Shown piece by piece: positions 8,260 to 15,785 of a stretch of 64,000 nt of DNA. The notes beneath the pieces were generated by a model. The model made no database searches and was not told the origin of the DNA. It worked only from the letters and a program-made list of their open reading frames with translations. Source of the DNA: Fodinibius sp036381435 (GTDB taxonomy: Bacteria > Bacteroidota > Rhodothermia > Balneolales > Balneolaceae); contig DASVCW010000043.1 of NCBI GenBank assembly GCA_036381435.1, positions 124,001 to 188,000 of the forward strand, read 5' to 3'. A program made the translations under genes and the position numbers. Every line of letters begins with the position of its first letter. Positions within the stretch are counted from its first letter, which is position 1.

Positions 8260-8772
8260 TTATTTGATATGAGTTTCAAGTTCATCAAGCAGATGCTCGC
8301 AGCTTCGCTTTACGATTCTAAAGACGTTTTCGAAACCTTTCTGTCCGCCGGCGTAAGGGTCGGGAACTTCTCCGTGTTCGGGTTCAGGGTCAAACTCGCG
8401 TAACTGTCGCACTTTCTGCCCGTGTCCATCACCCGAAACCAGTTGGTTGATATTCGCCAAATTCTGATTGTCCATAGCGACGATCATATCAAAATAATCC
8501 AGATCAAAAGTTTTAAGCTGGCGGGCTTTTGAGTGAAGGGTAATGCCATTCCTGTTTGCTGTACTTTGACTATGACGATTAGCCGACTGCCCACTGTGAT
8601 AGGCCGAGGTACCCGCCGAATCAACCTCAAAATAGGCTTCCAGCCCGCGTTCATTCACTAAATGTTGAAAAACACCTTCGGCCGTAGGGCTCCTGCAAAT
8701 ATTACCGAGGCAAACAAAACAAATTTTATAATGATTTTCTGTGGTGATGGGTTGATCAACAGTTATAAACAT
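8260..8772 (-). CDS. Low-molecular-weight protein-tyrosine-phosphatase family
   Basis: The P-loop CLGNICRS (C-x5-R-S) sits near the N-terminus and the general-acid aspartate in DPYAGG near the C-terminus, the complete LMW-PTP signature. The ATG at 8772 gives 170 residues, close to the family norm; an upstream frame to 8877 would add 35 unlikely residues. It is the first gene of a two-gene operon with the FN3K-family kinase. In such pairs the phosphatase has been proposed to remove the 5-phosphate from ribose-5-phosphate adducts so that the kinase can act. A role on phosphotyrosine remains possible. Confidence 0.87.
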   Translation of the reverse strand: MFITVDQPITTENHYKICFVCLGNICRSPTAEGVFQHLVNERGLEAYFEVDSAGTSAYHSGQSANRHSQSTANRNGITLHSKARQLKTFDLDYFDMIVAMDNQNLANINQLVSGDGHGQKVRQLREFDPEPEHGEVPDPYAGGQKGFENVFRIVKRSCEHLLDELETHIK

Positions 8773-9081
8773 AATTTTTTGCTCTGAGTTAACATCAATA
8801 GTTCTTCCCCCTAAAATAAAAGAAAGAGATGCTTTATTAAAGCGTCTTAGTAAGAGGTTGACTAAATAAAGTTTCAAGTTATTCAGTCACTATTCTTAGA
8901 ATTTCGTCAACAATGTAAAACTCAGCCGCAAAATGTGAATTGATGCGTTAAGAGTCGTATATTTGGTGCTCATTTATTTTTGACTGACAGATTATTTATG
9001 AAAGCTTGGCTGCCGTAAAGTCGGTAAAAAGTGGTATATTTAAAACTTTACAAAAGCCAATTGAGTATCAAAACGGCCTTT

Positions 9082-12000
9082 ATGAGCAAAAAGTTTGAAG
9101 AAGTAAGACAATTAAATTTTTCGAAGATTGAAGTCGAAACCCTAAAGTGGTGGAAAAAGAATAACATCTTTGAAAAAAGCGTTTCCAGCCGCGAGGAGGG
9201 TATTCCGTTCACCTTTTATGAAGGTCCGCCTACGGCCAACGGCAAACCGGGTATTCACCACGTGATGGCCCGGACGGTAAAAGATATGTTCTGCCGGTAT
9301 AAAACCTTGAAAGGTTTTCGTGTTGAACGGAAAGCAGGCTGGGATACTCACGGTCTGCCCGTTGAAATTGAGGTAGAAAAAGAACTGGGGCTCGAGGGAC
9401 GTGAGCAGGTCGAAGAGTTTGGCGTTGCCGAATACAACGAAAAATGCCGCAACAGTGTGCTGAAGTACAAGGATCTGTGGGATAAGCTCACACGCCGCAT
9501 GGCCTATTGGGTTGACTTGGACGATCCCTATATCACTTTTAAAAATGATTACATTGAATCCGTTTGGTGGGCGTTCAAGACGCTGTATGAAAAGGGACTG
9601 GTTTATAAAGGATACAAAATTCAGTGGTATTCACCGGGCAGCAATACGGTTTTGTCATCACATGAAGTGAGTTTGGGTTATGAAGAAGTACAGGATCCTT
9701 CCATCTTTGTAAAATTCAAGCTTGATACAGCCGATGATGTTTATTTCCTGGCGTGGACTACTACACCATGGACCATTATCTCAAATATGGCGCTGGCTGT
9801 GAATCCTGCGCTGGATTACGTTAAGGTTAAGATCTCTGAAGACGGCAGAACGGAGTATTACATCATGGCCAGAGATTGTATTGAAGATGCAATCGATCAC
9901 GAATACGAAATCGTAGAGGAATACAAAGGCGAAGATTTGCTTGGCCGGACCTATGAGCCTGTTTTTGACTATGCACTGGAAGAATTTGACAAATCGGAAG
10001 CCTGGAAAGTGATTCCCGCTGATTATGTGACCACGGAAGACGGTACCGGGGTGGTTCACATCGCCCCGGCTTTTGGTGCCGAAGATTATGAAAACGCTAT
10101 TGATAAAGGTATTCCGTTGTTTAACCCTATTGACCGGGACGGAAGATTTACGGATGAAATTGAGGAATTTGCTGGCGAATGGTTTAAAGATGCGGACAAA
10201 GGAATTTCGCGTGCCATTAAGGATAAAAACCTGATGTACAAGCATGAAACCTTCATTCACAATTATCCTTTCGACTGGCGAAAAGGCACTCCACTGATGC
10301 AGTTCCCGGTAGAGTCGTGGTTCATCAAAACCACCGATGTGAAGGACAAAATGGTCAGCTTCAATAAAGACATTAACTGGAAGCCGGAAAGCACCGGCTC
10401 GGGCCGATTCGGGACCTGGCTCGAAAATAACGTGGACTGGGCAATTTCGCGTCAGCGTTATTGGGGCTCGCCCATCCCGCTTTGGATTAGTGATAAAAAT
10501 CCGGAACATATTGAGGTGATCGGCAGTATTGAAGAGCTGAAGAAAAAAGCAGGCCTTTCGGATGATGAAGAAATCGACCTGCATCGGCCGTATATTGATG
10601 AAATTACGTGGGAAGGTCCTGATGGTGGAACGATGCGGCGCATTCCTGACCTGCTGGATGTCTGGTTCGATTCAGGTTCCATGCCATTTGCCCAATGGCA
10701 CTATCCTTTTGAAAATAAAGACAAGTTCAAAACTAATTTTCCGGCCGATTTTATTGCCGAAGGCGTAGATCAAACTCGTGGTTGGTTTTATACATTGCAC
10801 GCGTTGGGGACGATGCTTTTTGATCAGCCGGCCTACAAAAACGTTGTTTCTAACGGTCTTGTGTTAGATGAAAACGGCAACAAAATGAGCAAGTCTAAAG
10901 GCAATGCTGTTGAACCGTTTGAAGTAATTCAGAAATACGGGGCCGATACGGTGCGCTGGTATATGATGAGCAATTCGTCGCCTTGGGAGAACTTGAAATT
11001 CAGTGAAACAGGCCTTCAGGAAACACAGCGCAAGTTTTTTAACACTATTGTGAATACCTATTCGTTTTTTGCTATGTACTCGAACATCGATGAGTTCACG
11101 TATTCGGGCACTTCATTTCCCTGTACTGATCGAACGGAAATGGATCGCTGGGTGATTTCACGTCTCAATACCACCGTGAAGCTGGTAGATGAATATTTGG
11201 ATGAGTACGAACCCACGAAAGCGGCCCGCGCGATTGAAGAATTTGTAGAAGAATTGAGCAACTGGTACGTGCGAAGAAGCCGCCGCCGTTTCTGGAAAGA
11301 AGGCAAAAGTCTGAGCAAAACCGAAGCTTATCAAACACTATATGAGTGTCTGGTTGACCTGGCGAAATTGATGAGCCCTATTGCACCGTTTTTGAGTGAG
11401 TGGCTTCATCAACGGTTGAATGAGGTGACGGGACAGGATGAAGAATCGGTACATATTTCATTCTATCCTACGGTTGAAGAAACTGCCATCGATAAGCAGC
11501 TTGAGCACCGGATGAAACTGGCGCGGCAAATTTCCTCCATGGTTTTGAGTCTGCGCAATAAGATTGAAATTAATGTTCGTCAGCCTTTGGCGCGAATCAT
11601 TTTACCAGTCAACAATGATGGGGAACGTCAGGCTATTGAATCGGTTGAGGAAATTATTTTGGATGAAGTTAATGTTAAGGAGATTCAATTTGTGGATGAT
11701 GATTCGGGTGTCGTCCGCAAATCAGCCAAACCAAATTTTCCTGTACTTGGCAAGAAGCTGGGTAGTAAAATGAAGGCCGTGGCTTCGAAAGTCAGAGAGT
11801 TAACAACCGAAGAAATTACTAAATTCGAACAAACCGGTTCTATCGAACTGGATTTGGGTGATGATGGAAAAGTTCGCTTGGATCGTAATGGACTTGATAT
11901 CAATCGAACCGGACTTGAGGGCTGGTCGGTTGAAACCGAAAACGGTTTAAGCGTAGCTTTGGATACTGAACTGAGTCCACAACTCGTTCAGGAAGGCTTA

Positions 12001-12252
12001 GCGCGTGAGTTTGTGAATCGTATCCAAAACATGCGTAAAGAGGCCGATTTTGATGTTGTTGATCGTATTACGATTGGCTTTAAAGGCTCAGAATTACTTG
12101 AAGAAGCTGTTGGTAATATGGAGGAATATATCAAGAGTGAAACGCTGGCCGAAGAAATTGCAACACATGAACTTGAAGTATCAGATTTTGTGAAAACCTG
12201 GGAAATAGGTGATGGAGAATCCACTATTTCTATTCGAAGAAACCCTAATTAA
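9082..12252 (+). CDS. ileS: Isoleucyl-tRNA synthetase, type 2 (GXHH motif)
   Basis: The ATG at 9082 gives 1056 residues; a frame to 9031 adds 17 weak residues. This class I synthetase charges tRNA-Ile. It has the N-terminal Rossmann fold, an editing insertion (about 200-400), KMSKS at 601-605 and a long C-terminal region lacking an obvious zinc-finger Cys cluster. Length and ending fit type-2 (eukaryote-like) IleRS. The HIGH motif reads GIHH (57-60, bases 9250-9261), first and third residues swapped relative to HIGH. This variant is known in a subset of IleRS2 and causes extreme mupirocin resistance. The dksA-like gene starts 14 bases downstream, then lspA. Confidence 0.95.
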   Translation: MSKKFEEVRQLNFSKIEVETLKWWKKNNIFEKSVSSREEGIPFTFYEGPPTANGKPGIHHVMARTVKDMFCRYKTLKGFRVERKAGWDTHGLPVEIEVEKELGLEGREQVEEFGVAEYNEKCRNSVLKYKDLWDKLTRRMAYWVDLDDPYITFKNDYIESVWWAFKTLYEKGLVYKGYKIQWYSPGSNTVLSSHEVSLGYEEVQDPSIFVKFKLDTADDVYFLAWTTTPWTIISNMALAVNPALDYVKVKISEDGRTEYYIMARDCIEDAIDHEYEIVEEYKGEDLLGRTYEPVFDYALEEFDKSEAWKVIPADYVTTEDGTGVVHIAPAFGAEDYENAIDKGIPLFNPIDRDGRFTDEIEEFAGEWFKDADKGISRAIKDKNLMYKHETFIHNYPFDWRKGTPLMQFPVESWFIKTTDVKDKMVSFNKDINWKPESTGSGRFGTWLENNVDWAISRQRYWGSPIPLWISDKNPEHIEVIGSIEELKKKAGLSDDEEIDLHRPYIDEITWEGPDGGTMRRIPDLLDVWFDSGSMPFAQWHYPFENKDKFKTNFPADFIAEGVDQTRGWFYTLHALGTMLFDQPAYKNVVSNGLVLDENGNKMSKSKGNAVEPFEVIQKYGADTVRWYMMSNSSPWENLKFSETGLQETQRKFFNTIVNTYSFFAMYSNIDEFTYSGTSFPCTDRTEMDRWVISRLNTTVKLVDEYLDEYEPTKAARAIEEFVEELSNWYVRRSRRRFWKEGKSLSKTEAYQTLYECLVDLAKLMSPIAPFLSEWLHQRLNEVTGQDEESVHISFYPTVEETAIDKQLEHRMKLARQISSMVLSLRNKIEINVRQPLARIILPVNNDGERQAIESVEEIILDEVNVKEIQFVDDDSGVVRKSAKPNFPVLGKKLGSKMKAVASKVRELTTEEITKFEQTGSIELDLGDDGKVRLDRNGLDINRTGLEGWSVETENGLSVALDTELSPQLVQEGLAREFVNRIQNMRKEADFDVVDRITIGFKGSELLEEAVGNMEEYIKSETLAEEIATHELEVSDFVKTWEIGDGESTISIRRNPN

Positions 12253-12266
12253 GAAAATGAACTAAT

Positions 12267-12674
12267 ATGGCAGCAGTAAAGAAAAATCCTACAAATGGAG
12301 ATCGTGTTTCTCCATATTCTGATGAGGAACTGGAATATTTCCGTTCCATTATTCTAAAAAAACGTGAAGAGGCAGAACAGGAACTGGAATCACTCCAGAA
12401 TTCATTACGGGACAGTATGGAAAATGCTACGGATGAGTCGGCTTATTCGTTTCATATGGCCGATGCCGGTACCGATGCCCAGGAGCGTGAAAAAACGTAT
12501 ATGCTCTTTAACCGGACGAAAAAGTTTATTCGTTACCTGAATGACGCTCTCAAGCGTATTGATAATAAAACATACGGTGTGTGTAAGGTGACCGGGAAGA
12601 AAATTTCTAAAGGCCGTTTAGAGGCTGTTCCGCATACGCAATTAAGTATTGAAGCGAAACTGAAGCGTCGTTAA
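12267..12674 (+). CDS. TraR/DksA-family protein with degenerate zinc finger
   Basis: This 135-residue protein has a long helical N-terminal hairpin (about residues 18-95) and a C-terminal remnant of the DksA zinc-finger region. There the usual two CxxC pairs are reduced to one cysteine (YGVCKVTGKKI). This loss is common in Bacteroidota homologues. DksA-type proteins enter the RNA polymerase secondary channel and adjust transcription, often with ppGpp. Position between ileS and lspA with short gaps (14 and 33 bases) indicates one operon, an order I recognise from related genomes. Confidence 0.85.
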   Translation: MAAVKKNPTNGDRVSPYSDEELEYFRSIILKKREEAEQELESLQNSLRDSMENATDESAYSFHMADAGTDAQEREKTYMLFNRTKKFIRYLNDALKRIDNKTYGVCKVTGKKISKGRLEAVPHTQLSIEAKLKRR

Positions 12675-12707
12675 GTCAATTAATTTTCCTATAAACCGAA
12701 CATTTCG

Positions 12708-13271
12708 TTGAATAGTAAAAAAATTACGGCTCTTGCACTTCCAATTATTATTGTAGTCATCTTAGACCAGATCACCAAACATTGGATTCGTCTTTCTCCA
12801 GACTTGCAAGATTGGGAGATTATTCCCGGCTGGCTGGCTTTTCACTATACTCAAAATCCGGGTATGGCACTGGGCATGCAATGGGCTTCGACCGAAGTAA
12901 TTAGCGTAGTAGCTATCGTTGCTACGCTGGGCATTTTTACCTATGTGATGTATAACCGGGAAGAAGCCACGGTTGGGTATTTGACTTGTATGGGACTGGT
13001 ATTGGGAGGTGCCCTCGGAAATATTATCGACCGCCTGGTGATGGCCAAAATAGGCGAATATGGTGGCGTTTTAGAAGGGCATGTAATTGATTTTATTCAT
13101 TTTACTCTCAATATAAACGGTTGGCCTGTTTTCCCCTATATTTTTAATGTTGCGGATATAGCCATAAGTGTAGCCATCATCTCTATGCTGATCTTTCATA
13201 AAAGGATTATGCCTTTCGAGAGCGAGAAAGCCGGGGAAAAGGAGGAAAGAGAGACGAATTTGAGACCTTGA
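12708..13271 (+). CDS. lspA: Prolipoprotein signal peptidase (signal peptidase II)
   Basis: This 187-residue inner-membrane aspartyl protease removes signal peptides from lipid-modified prolipoproteins. Four membrane helices are visible. Family motifs are DQITK (20-24), HYTQNPGMA (46-54), GALGNIIDR (101-109), VIDFIHF (127-132; catalytic Asp128) and FNVAD (146-150; catalytic Asp150). The start is TTG at 12708; no in-frame ATG lies between it and the upstream stop, and the N-terminus aligns with the first helix. It is the third gene of the ileS-dksA-like-lspA run. The lipoproteins in this window (DUF4292, TlpA-like, metalloprotease, SusD, FGE-like) are its likely substrates. Confidence 0.92.
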   Translation: MNSKKITALALPIIIVVILDQITKHWIRLSPDLQDWEIIPGWLAFHYTQNPGMALGMQWASTEVISVVAIVATLGIFTYVMYNREEATVGYLTCMGLVLGGALGNIIDRLVMAKIGEYGGVLEGHVIDFIHFTLNINGWPVFPYIFNVADIAISVAIISMLIFHKRIMPFESEKAGEKEERETNLRP

Positions 13272-13298
13272 AGAGGCTAAGTAACAGAAAGGAAATAA

Positions 13299-13695
13299 TG
13301 TAGGACGGGCATCTTGCCCGTTTCGTAGGATTTAAAAACGACTGTGATTTTAAAAGTTAAGAGAATATTCCTGATTCTGTTTCAGCGCTAATTTCCTTAA
13401 AGAATGAACAAGTTAAATCCGTCTTGATCTTTGGTTACTTTTGGACAAGTTCAGCGCCTACTGGGCTGATCGAGTCAAAAGTGATAAAGGAAGGGTACTG
13501 AAAAAAATAAAGAGAATTATCATCTGATCCACTCATTGCAGAACAAGGATTAACGATTGAAGATTTTAGATCTGATTGCCCTTTTACATCCTAGATCTCA
13601 AATCGTTAATCCTTGCTCTTAAATCACCACCTTCCTCATTGTGGTAAGCTGTCAGGCTTAGATCTTCTCCCTGTCGGGCAAGATGCCCGACCTAC
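13299..13695. repeat. Nested repeat cluster bounded by inverted hairpins
   Basis: The outer units are hairpins of one family in opposite orientation. ACGGGCA-TCT-TGCCCGT (13305-13321) is preceded by GTAGG, and GTCGGGCA-AGA-TGCCCGAC (13673-13691) is followed by CTAC. Inside is a separate inverted repeat, CAAGGATTAACGATT (13544-13558) with AATCGTTAATCCTTG (13601-13615), 15 bp perfect. The remaining sequence has no credible ORF. The cluster fills the gap between convergent lspA and ribBA. Confidence 0.7.
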
Positions 13696-13701
13696 AAGTC
13701 A

Positions 13702-14964
13702 TCACTCCTCAATAATACTATCTAAAAACTTGGGGCTGTGGGGATCAAGTTCATCCAGCTCCAGTTCGTGTCCCAACTTATCACGCTTGGTTTTTAAGTA
13801 GCGAACATTTTCGGGATAAGCACCCACTTCGATAGGAACGCGCTCAACCATTTCGAGTCCAAAGCTTTTGAGCCCTACGCGTTTAACCGGGTTGTTTGTC
13901 ATTAAACGCATCTTAGAAATCCCCAGGTTACGCAAAATCTGAGCGCCTACACCATAATCACGGTGATCGGGTTCAAAGCCGAGAGCTTCGTTGGCTTCAA
14001 CCGTATCCATGCCTTTTTCCTGTAATTTATAAGCTTTAAGCTTGTTGACTAACCCGATACCGCGGCCTTCCTGGTTCATGTACAGCACCACACCTTTGCC
14101 TTCTTTTTCAACATGCAACAACGCTTGATGCAATTGTTCTCCGCAATCACACCGTTTGGAACCAAAAATATCTCCTGTAAGACAGGATGAGTGAACACGT
14201 ACCAGTACGGGATCATCTTCATTCCATTCACCCTTGACCAGCGCCAGATGGTGATCTCCGGTGAGGCGTTCTTCAAAAGCATGCAGGGTAAAATCGCCAT
14301 AAATAGTAGGCAGATTTACAGTTACAAGCTTACGCACCAGCGACTCATTTTTCATTCGGTAGGCAATGAGGTCTTTGATGGTGATGAACTTCATATTAAA
14401 CTCTTCGGCAATCTTCACAAGATCGGGTACGCGCGCCATCGCACCGTTATCTTTCATGATCTCGCAGATAATGCCCGCCGGTTTTAGTCCCGCAAGACGC
14501 GCTAAATCGATAGCCGCTTCAGTATGTCCCGCGCGACGAAGTACGCCGCCGTTAGTTCCGATAAGCGGGAAAACATGTCCCGGGCGACGGAAATCACCCG
14601 GTAAAGACTCTTTTTTAATAAGCTCGGTGATGGTGTTGGAACGATCAGCCGCAGAAATGCCCGTGGTGGTCAATTCCTTATGATCGACAGAAACCGTAAA
14701 GGCCGCCTCATCAGGATCAGCACCGTCGGTAACCATGTAGTCGAGGTTCAGTGAATAAGCTTTTTCACGGGTGATGGGAACACAGATCAGACCGCGCCCG
14801 TACTTTGCCATCAGGTTGATAGCTTCGGGTGTTGCCTTTTCGGCCGCCATTACAAAGTCGCCTTCATTCTCGCGGTCTTCATCATCGGCGACAATAACTA
14901 TGCGGCCCTGCTTGATGTCTTCAATAGCCGATTCAATACTATCAAAACGAATTTCTGCGGACAT
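13702..14964 (-). CDS. ribBA: Bifunctional RibBA: DHBP synthase / GTP cyclohydrolase II
   Basis: The 420-residue fusion makes both riboflavin precursors. Residues 1-205 form 3,4-dihydroxy-2-butanone-4-phosphate synthase, with the metal/substrate loop DDEDRENEGDF near 26-36. Residues 210-400 form GTP cyclohydrolase II, with zinc cysteines in CLTGDIFGSKRCDCGEQ and the catalytic NQEGRGIG. Length is normal. It follows yajC by 19 bases, so the two share an operon. No FMN riboswitch can sit in so short a gap; any control must lie upstream of yajC. Its 3' end adjoins a repeat cluster. Confidence 0.95.
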   Translation of the reverse strand: MSAEIRFDSIESAIEDIKQGRIVIVADDEDRENEGDFVMAAEKATPEAINLMAKYGRGLICVPITREKAYSLNLDYMVTDGADPDEAAFTVSVDHKELTTTGISAADRSNTITELIKKESLPGDFRRPGHVFPLIGTNGGVLRRAGHTEAAIDLARLAGLKPAGIICEIMKDNGAMARVPDLVKIAEEFNMKFITIKDLIAYRMKNESLVRKLVTVNLPTIYGDFTLHAFEERLTGDHHLALVKGEWNEDDPVLVRVHSSCLTGDIFGSKRCDCGEQLHQALLHVEKEGKGVVLYMNQEGRGIGLVNKLKAYKLQEKGMDTVEANEALGFEPDHRDYGVGAQILRNLGISKMRLMTNNPVKRVGLKSFGLEMVERVPIEVGAYPENVRYLKTKRDKLGHELELDELDPHSPKFLDSIIEE

Positions 14965-14983
14965 AAAAAGAATTTAAAATTGT

Positions 14984-15289
14984 CTATTTTTGATTAGGAT
15001 TTACATCCGTAATAGCACTTTTCTTAAAACGCGCCTTCACGCCGCTGTCGATTTCCGCAAGTACAGTGTCATCGTCAACTGTTTTAACCTGGGCAATCAT
15101 TCCTCCCGATGTGACGATTTTGTCACCCTTTTTGAGGTTATCAACCATGGTTTGGATTTCTTTCTGACGCTGCTTTTGGGGACGAATAATGAAAAAATAA
15201 AAGATGCCAAAAATGGCTCCCAGAAAAATCAGGTTCATCCATCCTGCCTGTTCAGGGGATCCCATTAAAAAAAGTGCTGAATTAAACAT
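14984..15289 (-). CDS. yajC: Preprotein translocase subunit YajC
   Basis: This 101-residue protein has a single N-terminal membrane helix (about residues 18-38) ending in FFIIRPQKQRQKE, a hallmark of YajC, then a small conserved cytoplasmic domain (KKGDKIVTSGGMIAQV). YajC associates with SecDF and the Sec translocon in the inner membrane. It lies just upstream of ribBA. Long structured repeats lie upstream, so the promoter is probably between 15290 and 15332. Confidence 0.9.
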   Translation of the reverse strand: MFNSALFLMGSPEQAGWMNLIFLGAIFGIFYFFIIRPQKQRQKEIQTMVDNLKKGDKIVTSGGMIAQVKTVDDDTVLAEIDSGVKARFKKSAITDVNPNQK

Positions 15290-15332
15290 GAAATAATAAA
15301 ATTAAGTTACTGAGTCTACGAAAAAAACTATT

Positions 15333-15433
15333 ATGTCATGCTGAACTTGTTTCAGCATCTTTAGTTGATTGTTCTTTAAAAGCAGTTAATAAGTTTTCTG
15401 CTTACAGACCCTGAAATAAATTCAGGATGACAT
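15333..15433. repeat. Dispersed inverted repeat (ATGTCATGCTGAAC type)
   Basis: The element is bounded by ATGTCAT (15333-15339) and ATGACAT (15427-15433). Each end has its own hairpin: GCTGAAC...TTTCAGC on the left and CCTGAAATAAATTCAGG on the right. It sits upstream of yajC in a 496-base gap. The ends resemble a miniature mobile or REP-type element; no transposase is nearby. Confidence 0.6.
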
Positions 15434-15640
15434 GTCTTTTTTCAAAGGCTCCTTACATTAAAATAGCTTCTAAAGATACCATTTTTACAGAACAATTGTT
15501 TAGAATTTCGAATGATGAAAGGCCAGACTTCGTAATTCATCATTTCTTGCCCGATATTCTGTGATTCTATATAAAAGTCCTCTTGGCGAAGGGGATTTAG
15601 GGGATTGCCAAAGGGATTATCTATTATAAAAGGCTTTGCT

Positions 15641-15735
15641 GTGAGGGAGTTGTGCCATAGATATCCCTTCGGGGCACCCCCGAAGGGTTCGGAACAGAGC
15701 TGGAAGGTTTTCTCCGTGTCCCCCTTCGTGCAACT
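15641..15735. repeat. Palindromic repeat with CCCTTCGGGG core
   Basis: AGTTG (15648-15652) and CAACT (15731-15735) bound the element. A 10-bp perfect hairpin CCCTTCGGGG/CCCCGAAGGG lies at 15665-15687. Similar CCCCCTTCG-rich elements occur near 17941-18114, 34138-34370 and 52769-52940. The rest of the 15434-15785 gap shows no gene. Confidence 0.55.
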
Positions 15736-15785
15736 CTGTGAAATAGTTGGATCAATCCTTACATCAACTCAAATTGTTAATTTAA

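Noticed and set aside
9781..10584. Long 267-residue minus-strand frame inside ileS
   Set aside because: Antisense shadow of a conserved synthetase; its sequence has no family resemblance.
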